This document shows, one piece after another, positions 1 through 7,179 of a stretch of 9,086 nt of DNA. Source of the DNA: an uncultured Holophagales bacterium (lineage in GTDB: Bacteria > Acidobacteriota > Thermoanaerobaculia > UBA5066); NCBI GenBank assembly GCA_937864895.1, contig CALMDF010000147.1, positions 1-9,086 on the forward strand, given 5' to 3'. The notes under the pieces are model-generated. The model had not been told where the DNA came from, did not search any database, and saw only the letters and a list, made by a program, of their open reading frames with translations. Made by a program: the position numbers and the translations under genes. Position 1 is the stretch's first letter, and each line of letters begins with the position of its first letter.

Positions 1-1909
1 ACTCGGGGACGACGCGCAGGACCCCCCGGCCCTCCACCGGCAGGACGATCGCCTTCCAGCCGCCGTGAGGCAGCTCCACCGTGCCGCGCCGGGCGTCGTT
101 CCAGTAGAGCGTCACGCGGACCGCCTCGCCGTCGGGACGCGCGTTCTTCACCGGCAGCCTCACGAGCGAGCGCCGGCCGGGCGGCGCCTCGACGAGGAGC
201 GCCGCCGAGGCGGCCGTCCACCGGAACGGGCGGCCGTCAGGCTCGTTCTCGACGCCCCAGAGGCCGGCGGTCGGCCCGTGCGCGAAGGCGGCCTCCGCGG
301 TCCACGTCTCGACGCCGCGGGCGAGCGCCCCCCCGACGAGGAGGACGGAGGCGCCCGCGACGACCACCGGGAGAAACTGCCCCAGGACGCGCGCCGAGCG
401 CCCCTCGGGAGGCGCCGGCAGGCGGGCCGTCAGGAGCCCGGCGATCGCGGCGATCTCCGGGTAGACGAGGTGGGAGCCGAACAGGAAGATGACGAGGAGG
501 CCGACGATCGCCGACGCGGCTCCCGCTGCCCGGAGCGACTCCTCGGTCCGGTCCGCGCGGAACGACAGGGCGCCCCCGAGCGCGGGAACGAGGCCGGTGA
601 GGAAGAGGGCGAACACGGCCGCTCCCGCCAGGCCCGTTTCGGCGACGACCCCGAGGTAGAGCGACGGGGGGTGATCCGTGAACGTGACGGGCTCGCCGAG
701 GAGCTCCTTCGCCGCGCCCGGGAACTCGGTCCTGAAGGAGCCGAGGCCGCGTCCCGTAATCGGGTGCTCCTTCACGAGGGCGAGCGCCCCTTCGTAGAGG
801 ACGAGACGCTCGGAGTCGGGCAGCGAAGGCGCCTCCTTGCGCCCGAACGGCTCCGAGATCCGCGAGAGGAGCGCGCTTCGGCCCCCTCCGCCCGACGGCC
901 AGGCGAGCGCGGCGCCGAAGGCGAGCGCGACGAGGATGGAGAGGGTGCCGGCCGAGAGCGCGACCCTCCGTCGGACCCCGGGCTTCTGGCCAGCGGCGGC
1001 CCGCGTCACGGCCCAGAGGACCAGGACGACGCCGGAGACGAGCGCCCCGATGAAACCGCCCCTCGAGCCGGCGTCGGCGAGGAGGACGAGGAGCCCCGTC
1101 ACTCCCGCCCCGGCGGCAACACGCAGGGGCCACGGGCCCGAGGCGGCCCGGGCGAGGCAGGGGGCGAGGAGGAGCGCGGCGGCGACGCCCGCCGCCGACG
1201 GGTCGGTGAAGGTCGACTGCGCGCGTCCCCACGCCTCCCAGTGCGCGGCCCTGAGGTGCGGCAGGACGCCGGCCTTCTGGAGGACCGCCGCCCCTCCGGC
1301 CGCGATCGCGACGACGACGAGCGCCACGTCGGCGAGGCGCGCTCCGCGGGGGTCCCGCCCCGCGCGAACGCCGAGCGCGTGGAAACCGGCGGCGAGGAGG
1401 AGGGCGGCGAGGGCCGTCGTCGTCCCGGCCACGGCCTGCTGCGCGTCGAGCCCGAGGAGGCCCGCCGCGCGGGGAGGAGGGACGTCGCGGAGGAGGAGGT
1501 AGGCGGTCCGCGCCGCGACGACGGCCGACAGGGCCGAGAGGGCGGCCGCGGCGGCGACCGCTCGCCAGAGGGGCGTCAGCCCGTGGCGCGCCGTGGGGCG
1601 CTCCACGTCGTACATCGCACGGAGGGCCGAGCCGGCGAGGTAGGCCGCGAGCGGCACCGGGGCGACGACGACGGGCTGCGCGAAGCCGAAGGCGAGGGAG
1701 GAGACGCCCGAAAGGGCCACGGCGAGGCCCGCGAGGGGAAGCGAGCGGAGCGGGGCTGAAACGCCCGCGGCGAAGAGAACGACCGAGGCGCCCCAGACCA
1801 CCGTGTTCAGAAGCGGGTGCGCGGGCAGGAGGACGACCGAGCAGGCCACGGCGAGCACGGTCCAGCCGGCGAACGCGAGGACCCCCGCGAGAGGATGGGG
1901 CCGGTTCAC
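1..1909 (-). CDS. O-antigen ligase/polymerase-type membrane protein, second of a tandem pair (3' end beyond window)
   Basis: The frame is open from a GTG at 1909 to the left edge: 636 codons with no stop, so the C-terminus is missing. Start choice: GTG overlaps the stop of the preceding gene as GTGA, with GGAGG (1916-1920) six bases upstream. The protein has about eleven or twelve hydrophobic segments up to residue ~530. Wzy_C/O-antigen-ligase hallmarks are visible: TFTDPSAAG (233-241), DAGSRGGF (279-286), the pair EHPITGRGLGSF (381-392) and HPPSLYLGVVAETG (413-426), then GSHLVYPEI (478-486). A hydrophilic tail starts near 540, with RPFRWT (560-565) followed by alternating strand-like stretches. 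These proteins normally sit in the inner membrane and join or polymerise lipid-linked glycans on the periplasmic side. The gene resembles its upstream neighbour throughout, so the two look like diverged duplicates. At the usual ligase His position it has Pro415, with His413 two residues earlier. Whether it is a ligase or a polymerase, and its substrate, cannot be told from sequence. Confidence 0.85.
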   Translation of the reverse strand, partial: MNRPHPLAGVLAFAGWTVLAVACSVVLLPAHPLLNTVVWGASVVLFAAGVSAPLRSLPLAGLAVALSGVSSLAFGFAQPVVVAPVPLAAYLAGSALRAMYDVERPTARHGLTPLWRAVAAAAALSALSAVVAARTAYLLLRDVPPPRAAGLLGLDAQQAVAGTTTALAALLLAAGFHALGVRAGRDPRGARLADVALVVVAIAAGGAAVLQKAGVLPHLRAAHWEAWGRAQSTFTDPSAAGVAAALLLAPCLARAASGPWPLRVAAGAGVTGLLVLLADAGSRGGFIGALVSGVVLVLWAVTRAAAGQKPGVRRRVALSAGTLSILVALAFGAALAWPSGGGGRSALLSRISEPFGRKEAPSLPDSERLVLYEGALALVKEHPITGRGLGSFRTEFPGAAKELLGEPVTFTDHPPSLYLGVVAETGLAGAAVFALFLTGLVPALGGALSFRADRTEESLRAAGAASAIVGLLVIFLFGSHLVYPEIAAIAGLLTARLPAPPEGRSARVLGQFLPVVVAGASVLLVGGALARGVETWTAEAAFAHGPTAGLWGVENEPDGRPFRWTAASAALLVEAPPGRRSLVRLPVKNARPDGEAVRVTLYWNDARRGTVELPHGGWKAIVLPVEGRGVLRVVPE

Positions 1910-3837
1910 GGCCGGCCTCCGTCCCCGTGGAGCCGCACGCCGAGCGTGCGCGGGTCGCTCCTCCCGGGGAGGTCCTTCGGGACGAAGACGGGGTCGAAGA
2001 CGAAACGCGCGACCCCGGCCCCCGGAGGGAGCTCGACGCGGAAGACCTTCGGGGGCCCCGCGGGAATCGCCACGGCGCCCGCCGGGACGTCGTCGACCCT
2101 CACGCGCATGACGACGGGCCGCCGGTCGGGTCGTTCGTTCGCGAGGGTCAGGAGAAGGCGCCTCTCACCGGGCTCCACTTTGCGGAACGCGTTCGCGGAA
2201 GTCCAGCGGCGGGGACGTCCGCGATCGTGGACCCCTGCCCATCTCTCTTCGCGGAACGGCGCCGCCGGGCTGGCGGTCGCGAGGGTCGAGAGGAGGGCCG
2301 CGAGGGCTCCGCTTCCCGCGAGGATGGGGAGGACGCGCCGCGGGCGGAACGCGCCGGAAGGGGCCTCTTCGTGAGGGGGGACCCGGGGAAGGAGCGCTGC
2401 GGCCGCCGCGACGAGGAGGGCGACCTCGGGAAACCGGAGGTGCGAACCGGTGAGGGAGGCGGCCGCAAAACCGAGAAGCGAGGCCCCGGCCGCCCTTCCG
2501 AGGGGGTCCCCCACGGCCCGGCCGAAGGCGGCGTCCGCCGACCGGGCGAGGAGCGGCACGGCGGCCCCGAGCGCGAGGAGGAGCGCCGGCAGGCCGGCCT
2601 CGGCGGCAACGTCGAGGAGGAGGTTCGTGGCGTTGTCGGTCGCCCTCGCGGCGCTGCCGCTCCGCCTCTCGTGGACCCGCGGGAACTCGAACGGGAAGCC
2701 GCCGAGCCCGACGCCGGAGAGAGGCTCGGCGGCGATCATCGTGAACGCCGCACCCCAGAACATCGGCCGGTGGCTCGCGGCGAGGACGGCGCCCGGGGAG
2801 GAGAGCGACGCGCCGATCCTCCCCACGAGCCCTCCCTCCGCCGCCGGACCACCGCGGGGGGCGATCGACGCGACGATCGCCAGCAAGGCGAGGCCGAGGG
2901 CTGCGGCTCCGAGGGCGAGAAGCCGCAACCGGCCTCCCGCCCTGACGAGACCGATCCCTGTTGCCGCCGCGGCGACGGCCAGGAGGAGGAGCCCGGTCCG
3001 CGAGCCGGACCGTTCGAGGACGAGGGGGAGGAGGAGGAGGCCGACCCCGGCCGCCACGAGCGGCCCCCGCGGGAGTCGCGCGACGAGGACCCCGGCGAGG
3101 AGCGGCGCGGCGAGCGCCACGGCGAGACCGAGGGCGTTCGGGTCGCTGGCGGTTCCCGAGTGGCGGCCGATGCCGGCCCACCGCCCTTCCGTCAACGGGA
3201 GGCGAAGGACCCGCTCGGCGAGCACGGCGAGCGACAGCGCCGCGAGTCCGAGGGCGAGGGCCCCGGCCAGCCTCTCCCGGCCGCGGGCCTCCCGGGCGAG
3301 AGCGGAGAAGGCGTCGAAACCCGCCCAGAGCGACGCGAGGACGGCGAGGAGGACGACCGCCTCGCGCGAACGCTCCGCAGCCGTCATCCCGAGCCCGTTC
3401 AGAGTGACGGGGGAGGCGCCGCCCCGGAGGAGGAGGTAGAGCGTCTCTCCGCGGACGGCCGAGGCGAGGGCCGACGCCGCCGCGACGACGAGGAACGCGC
3501 CTCCCCAGCGCGAGACGACCCGCGGGAGCGCGGTCGCCTCGCCGCTCCTCCGCCGGGCCGAAAGGACGCCGCCGAGGAGGGCGACCGCCACGAGAGGGAG
3601 GAGGGGAACCGGCACGGCCTCTCCCCACGCCCGCGGGAGGCCCGCGAGGAGCGGGGCGGCGGCCCCGAGCGCCAGCGTCGCCGCCGACGGCCGGGAGAGC
3701 CCGGCGAGGAGACCGGCGAGCGCGAGACCGAGGCTCGCGGTGCGGCCCGGCACGGAGACCTCGGCCGGGAACACGGAGACGAGGAGGGCCGCGAGGACGG
3801 CCCCGGCGACGAGCGGGGCGGCGGCCCGCGGGTTCAG
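1906..3837 (-). CDS. O-antigen ligase/polymerase-type membrane protein, first of a tandem pair, probable CTG start
   Basis: A protein of 643 residues if it starts at the CTG (3837-3835) that overlaps the carB stop as CTGA. AGGAG (3846-3850) lies eight bases upstream. I found no ATG, GTG or TTG in this frame for a long stretch upstream, and the next GTG (codon 22) lies inside the first membrane segment. About eleven or twelve hydrophobic segments run to residue ~522. Wzy_C-type motifs: [14 protein letters not shown] (224-237), SGSRTGLL (277-284), [16 protein letters not shown] (371-386), [14 protein letters not shown] (402-415) and GSHLRFPEV (464-472). After the last membrane segment comes a ~115-residue polar domain beginning near [11 protein letters not shown] (541-551), matching the RPFRWT tail of the downstream paralogue. 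The family acts in the inner membrane on undecaprenyl-linked glycans, as ligase or polymerase. Neither common His is present in the late periplasmic motif (Asn402 and Thr404 instead), so catalytic competence is open. The substrate cannot be assigned. Confidence 0.85.
   Translation of the reverse strand: MNPRAAAPLVAGAVLAALLVSVFPAEVSVPGRTASLGLALAGLLAGLSRPSAATLALGAAAPLLAGLPRAWGEAVPVPLLPLVAVALLGGVLSARRRSGEATALPRVVSRWGGAFLVVAAASALASAVRGETLYLLLRGGASPVTLNGLGMTAAERSREAVVLLAVLASLWAGFDAFSALAREARGRERLAGALALGLAALSLAVLAERVLRLPLTEGRWAGIGRHSGTASDPNALGLAVALAAPLLAGVLVARLPRGPLVAAGVGLLLLPLVLERSGSRTGLLLLAVAAAATGIGLVRAGGRLRLLALGAAALGLALLAIVASIAPRGGPAAEGGLVGRIGASLSSPGAVLAASHRPMFWGAAFTMIAAEPLSGVGLGGFPFEFPRVHERRSGSAARATDNATNLLLDVAAEAGLPALLLALGAAVPLLARSADAAFGRAVGDPLGRAAGASLLGFAAASLTGSHLRFPEVALLVAAAAALLPRVPPHEEAPSGAFRPRRVLPILAGSGALAALLSTLATASPAAPFREERWAGVHDRGRPRRWTSANAFRKVEPGERRLLLTLANERPDRRPVVMRVRVDDVPAGAVAIPAGPPKVFRVELPPGAGVARFVFDPVFVPKDLPGRSDPRTLGVRLHGDGGRP
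1916..1920 (-). promoter_or_regulatory. Ribosome binding site that sets the GTG start of the second ligase-type gene
   Basis: GGAGG on the minus strand lies within the end of the first ligase-type gene, six bases before the GTG at 1909-1907, which overlaps the upstream TGA. This fits coupled translation. Confidence 0.65.
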
Positions 3838-6800
3838 ACGAGGCTCTCCTGCAGCGGCGAAACGCCGACGGGCCCGCCGGACCGGGCCCGGATCGCCTCG
3901 AGGGCCGCCGCCGCCGCGGTGAGCGTCGTCAGGCAGGGGATGTCCCGCTCGAGCGCGTTCCTCCGGATCGCCACCTCGTCGTAGAAGGAGTCCCTCCCGA
4001 GCGGGGTGTTCACGACGAGGTGGATCTCGCCGTTGATCATCCGGTCGACGACGTTCGGGCGGCCCTCGTTCACCTTGAGGACCGGTGTCGCCTCGAGCCC
4101 CGCGGCGGAGAGGAACGCCGCCGTCCCCGCGGTCGCGTAGATCCCGAAGCCGAGCGACGCGAGCTCGCGGGCGATGGGGAGGAGGGCCTCCTTGTCGCCG
4201 TCGTGGACCGAGCAGAAGACGGTCCCGGTCTCGGGGAGGCGGATCCCCGCACCGGCCGCCGCCTTCAGGAACGCGAGGCCGAAGCTCCGGTCGCGGCCCA
4301 TGACCTCGCCCGTCGAACGCATCTCGGGGCCGAGGATCGTGTCGACCCCCTCGAACTTGCGAAAGGGGAAGACGGGCGCCTTGATGGAGACGCCGAGGAC
4401 GACGGGCTCCTTCGTGAGGCCCACCTCCTCGAGCGTGTCGCCGAGGCAGAGGCGCGCGGCCATCCTCGCGATCGGCAGGCCCGTCGCCTTCGCGACGAAC
4501 GGGACCGTGCGGGAGGCGCGCGGGTTCACCTCGAGGACGTAGAGCCTGCCCCCGCGGAGCGCGTACTGGACGTTCATGAGGCCGACGACGCCGAGCGCCT
4601 CGCCGAGCTTCCTCGTCGCCGCTCGGATCTCGCCGAGCGCCTCGCGCGGGACACGACGGTAGGGGGGGATCACGGCGTAGGAGTCGCCGGAGTGGATCCC
4701 CGCCTCCTCGATGTGCTGCATGACCCCGGCCACGACGACGTTCTTCCCGTCGCCGAGGGCGTCGACGTCCAGCTCGAAGGCGTCCTCGAGGAACCGGTCG
4801 AGGAGGACGGGCCGGCCCGGGAAGGCCGCGAGGGCCTCCTCCAGCACGCCGCGGAGGGCCGACTCGTCGTAGACGACCCGCATCGCACGGCCGCCGAGGA
4901 CGTAGCTCGGCCTCACGAGGAGCGGGAACCCGAGGCGCGCGCCGGCGACGAGCCCCTCGGCCGCGTCGCGGGCCGTAGCCCACGGCGGCGCCGCGAGCCC
5001 CGTCTCGGCCAGGAGCTCGCCGAACCGCTCGCGGTCCTCGGCCCGGTCGATCGCCTCGGGCGAGGTGCCGAGGATCGGGACGCCCGCCTCCTGCAGGGGG
5101 TGGGCGAGCTTCAGCGGCGTCTGCCCGCCGAACTGGACGAGGACGCCGACCGGTTTCTCCTTCTCGATCACCGCCAGGACGTCCTCGAACGTGAGCGGCT
5201 CGAAGTACAGCCGGTCCGAGGTGTCGTAGTCGGTGGAGACGGTCTCGGGGTTGCAGTTGACCATGACCGACTCGTAGCCGGCCTCGGAGATCGCCCGCGC
5301 CGCGTGGACGCAGCAGTAGTCGAACTCGAGCCCCTGCCCGATCCGGTTCGGCCCCGAGCCGAGGACGACGACCTTCCGGTTCGCGGTCGGCGCGGCCTCG
5401 CACTCGCTCTCGTAGCAGGAGTAGAGGTAGGGCGTCGTCGACTCGAACTCGGCCGCGCAGGTGTCGACGCGGGAGAAGACCGGCTCGACCCTCGCGGCGA
5501 GGCGGGCGGCGCGCGCCTCGCCCGCCGTCTTCCCCGAGAGCCGCCCGAGGTCCTCGTCCGAGAAGCCCGACCGCTTGGCCCGCCGGAGGAGCGCCGGCGA
5601 GGCGAGCGCCTCGGCGCCCGCGGCCTTCAGCTCGGCCTCGAGACCGACGACCTCGCGGAAACGCTCGAGGAACCACGGGTCGATCCCCGTGACGCCGTGG
5701 AGGAAGTCGACCGACGCGCCGGAGCGCAGGGCGTCGAGGACGGCGTGGATCCGCTCCGGGCGCGGCACGCGGAGCGCCTCGGCCCGCGGCATGGAGAGCG
5801 CCCCCCCGGCCGTCCAGCCTCCGCGCCCGGTCTCGAGGGACCGGAGCGCCTTGCCGAACGCCTCGGGAAACGTGCGGCCCAGGGCCATGACCTCGCCCAC
5901 CGACTTCATCTGGACGCCGAGGACGTCGGAGGCGCCCGCGAACTTCTCGAAGGCGAACCGCGGGATCTTGACGACGACGTAGTCGAGCGACGGCTCGAAG
6001 CAGGCAGGGGTCTTCTTCGTGATGTCGTTCGGGAGCTCGTCGAGCCGGTAGCCGACGGCGAGGAGGGCCGCGATCTTCGCGATCGGGAACCCGGTCGCCT
6101 TCGAGGCGAGGGCCGAGGAGCGCGAGACGCGGGGGTTCATCTCGATGACGATCCGCCGGCCCGTCTTCGGGTTCACGGCGAACTGGATGTTCGACCCGCC
6201 CGTCGCGACCCCGACCGTCCGGATGACGGTCCTGGCGTCGTCGCGCATCGCCTGGTACTCGACGTCGGTGAGCGTCACCTGCGGCGCCACCGTGATCGAG
6301 TCGCCCGTGTGGACCCCCATCGGGTCGAGGTTCTCGATCGAGCAGACGACGACGCACGTGTCGGCCACGTCGCGCATCAGCTCCAGCTCGTACTCCTTCC
6401 ACCCGAGGACCGACTCCTCGACGAGGATCTCGTGGAGGGGCGAGAGGAGGAGGCCGCGCTTGACGATCGCCTCGAAGTCGTCGGCGTTGAACGCGATCCC
6501 GCCGCCGGTGCCGCCCAGGGTGAAGGACGGTCTCACGACGACCGGGAACCCGAAGGGCTGGGCGATCTCGCGCGCCTCGTCGACCGAGCGGGCCATGCCC
6601 GAGCGGAGGACGTCGACGCCCGCCGCCTGCATCGCCTTCTTGAAGAGGATGCGGTCCTCCCCGAGCTCGACGGAGTGCGCCGAGGCGCCGAGGAGCTCCA
6701 CGCCGTAGCGGGCGAGGACCCCTTCCTTGTCGAGGGCGACGGCGAGGTTGAGCGCCGTCTGGCCGCCCACGGTCGGGAGGAGGGCGTCGGGGCGCTCCTT

Positions 6801-7037
6801 CGCGATGACCTTCTCGACGGTCGCGACGTCCAGCGGCTCGACGTAGGTCGCGTCGGCGAACTCGGGATCGGTCATGATCGTGGCCGGGTTCGAGTTCACG
6901 AGGACGACCCGGTACCCCTCGCGCCGGAGGGCGCGGCAGGCCTGCGTCCCGGAGTAGTCGAACTCGCACGCCTGCCCGATGACGATCGGACCGGACCCGA
7001 GGACCAGGATCGACTTCAGGTCTTCTCTCTTCGGCAC
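3834..7037 (-). CDS. carB: Carbamoyl-phosphate synthase large subunit
   Basis: With CarA (the glutaminase subunit), CarB makes carbamoyl phosphate from bicarbonate, two ATP and glutamine-derived ammonia, for pyrimidine and arginine synthesis in the cytoplasm. I chose the GTG at 7037 because [20 protein letters not shown] matches the usual CarB N-terminus. This gives 1067 residues, against 1073 in E. coli; a longer frame from 7103 would add an untypical Arg-rich leader. Carboxy-phosphate half: [12 protein letters not shown] (169-180) and [10 protein letters not shown] (299-308). Arg129, Arg169, His243, Gln285, Glu299 and Asn301 fall at the E. coli positions. An oligomerisation linker spans ~400-550. 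Carbamoyl-phosphate half: [15 protein letters not shown] (560-574), [11 protein letters not shown] (709-719) and [10 protein letters not shown] (836-845). The C-terminal MGS-like allosteric domain (~930-1067) has ATAGTAAFL (968-976), KVNEGRP (988-994) and VVNTPLG (1008-1014). All motifs look intact. No carA is adjacent: the gene upstream is divergent and the gene downstream is a membrane glycan enzyme. The stop overlaps the next gene. Confidence 0.98.
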   Translation of the reverse strand: MPKREDLKSILVLGSGPIVIGQACEFDYSGTQACRALRREGYRVVLVNSNPATIMTDPEFADATYVEPLDVATVEKVIAKERPDALLPTVGGQTALNLAVALDKEGVLARYGVELLGASAHSVELGEDRILFKKAMQAAGVDVLRSGMARSVDEAREIAQPFGFPVVVRPSFTLGGTGGGIAFNADDFEAIVKRGLLLSPLHEILVEESVLGWKEYELELMRDVADTCVVVCSIENLDPMGVHTGDSITVAPQVTLTDVEYQAMRDDARTVIRTVGVATGGSNIQFAVNPKTGRRIVIEMNPRVSRSSALASKATGFPIAKIAALLAVGYRLDELPNDITKKTPACFEPSLDYVVVKIPRFAFEKFAGASDVLGVQMKSVGEVMALGRTFPEAFGKALRSLETGRGGWTAGGALSMPRAEALRVPRPERIHAVLDALRSGASVDFLHGVTGIDPWFLERFREVVGLEAELKAAGAEALASPALLRRAKRSGFSDEDLGRLSGKTAGEARAARLAARVEPVFSRVDTCAAEFESTTPYLYSCYESECEAAPTANRKVVVLGSGPNRIGQGLEFDYCCVHAARAISEAGYESVMVNCNPETVSTDYDTSDRLYFEPLTFEDVLAVIEKEKPVGVLVQFGGQTPLKLAHPLQEAGVPILGTSPEAIDRAEDRERFGELLAETGLAAPPWATARDAAEGLVAGARLGFPLLVRPSYVLGGRAMRVVYDESALRGVLEEALAAFPGRPVLLDRFLEDAFELDVDALGDGKNVVVAGVMQHIEEAGIHSGDSYAVIPPYRRVPREALGEIRAATRKLGEALGVVGLMNVQYALRGGRLYVLEVNPRASRTVPFVAKATGLPIARMAARLCLGDTLEEVGLTKEPVVLGVSIKAPVFPFRKFEGVDTILGPEMRSTGEVMGRDRSFGLAFLKAAAGAGIRLPETGTVFCSVHDGDKEALLPIARELASLGFGIYATAGTAAFLSAAGLEATPVLKVNEGRPNVVDRMINGEIHLVVNTPLGRDSFYDEVAIRRNALERDIPCLTTLTAAAAALEAIRARSGGPVGVSPLQESLV
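3846..3850 (-). promoter_or_regulatory. Ribosome binding site inside carB that supports a CTG start
   Basis: AGGAG on the minus strand lies within the last codons of carB, eight bases before the CTG at 3837-3835. It is the only good Shine-Dalgarno at this junction and decides the start of the first ligase-type gene. Confidence 0.6.
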
Positions 7038-7044
7038 GCGCCGG

Positions 7045-7050
7045 AGTCTA
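7045..7050 (-). promoter_or_regulatory. Candidate -10 box of carB, placed for leaderless transcription
   Basis: TAGACT on the minus strand (four of six to TATAAT) ends seven bases before the GTG start at 7037. A transcript would then begin at or very near the start codon. No Shine-Dalgarno sequence is seen in the 20 bases before the GTG, which fits a leaderless mRNA. I could not find a convincing -35. Confidence 0.25.
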
Positions 7051-7083
7051 CGGGAAGCGCCCCGGGCCACCGTCCCGTGCCGC

Positions 7084-7113
7084 TTGACTTGCCGTCCCCA
7101 CATTCCGGATCAT
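7084..7113 (+). promoter_or_regulatory. Candidate sigma-70-type promoter for the diguanylate cyclase gene
   Basis: TTGACT (7084-7089, five of six to the -35 consensus), an 18-bp spacer, then GATCAT (7108-7113, four of six to the -10 consensus). This predicts a start near 7120 and a leader of about 60 nt before ATG 7180. In so GC-rich a region a five-of-six -35 box stands out, but the -10 is weak. Confidence 0.4.
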
Positions 7114-7118
7114 CGGAA
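7103..7118. repeat. Inverted repeat around the candidate -10 (possible operator)
   Basis: TTCCG (7103-7107) and CGGAA (7114-7118) are perfect inverted arms separated by six bases, and those six are the candidate -10 GATCAT. It lies in the divergent carB/cyclase intergenic region. A regulator bound here would block the plus-strand promoter. Arms of five bases can arise by chance. Confidence 0.3.
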
Positions 7119-7164
7119 GTCGGTTTCCTTCGGAGGCTCCCGCGTCTCAAAGTCCAACCGTTCC

Positions 7165-7179
7165 GGACCCCGGAGGTCC
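7165..7179 (+). promoter_or_regulatory. Short hairpin containing the Shine-Dalgarno of the cyclase gene
   Basis: GGACC (7165-7169) can pair with GGTCC (7175-7179) across a five-base loop directly before the ATG at 7180. The Shine-Dalgarno GGAGG (7172-7176) lies half in the loop and half in the 3' arm, so pairing would hinder initiation. The stem is only five pairs and could be fortuitous. Confidence 0.3.

Noticed and set aside
237..1232. A 331-codon minus-strand frame
   Set aside because: It is a different frame of the second ligase-type gene, Arg/Pro-rich and without hydrophobic segments.
65..1759. A long plus-strand frame opposite the second ligase-type gene
   Set aside because: Highly charged, low-complexity translation without recognisable domains. 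The minus strand here encodes a coherent multi-spanning protein with family motifs.
2961..3070. Runs of GAGGAGGAGG-like triplets as a possible repeat element
   Set aside because: They are the complement of Leu/Val codons (CTC) in membrane segments; no defined repeat unit or spacing.
1927..3984. A 685-codon plus-strand frame opposite the first ligase-type gene
   Set aside because: Composition is Arg/Glu/Gly-rich, it spans two genes on the other strand, and it has no motif or ribosome site.
1906..6969. One open minus-strand frame of 1687 codons that would fuse a long N-terminal region to the first ligase-type protein
   Set aside because: Its first ~1040 codons are carB read out of frame (Arg/Pro-rich, no motifs). 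It stays open only because stop codons are rare at this GC content. The real gene starts at the carB stop.
7038..7103. A longer CarB N-terminus from the ATG at 7103
   Set aside because: The added 22 residues are Arg-rich and unlike CarB, whose usual N-terminus begins at the VPKRED segment.
6979..7179. A 67-codon N-terminal extension of the cyclase
   Set aside because: It would start inside carB, the residues look non-coding (Arg/Ser-rich), and ATG 7180 has its own Shine-Dalgarno and starts just before the first PAS domain.
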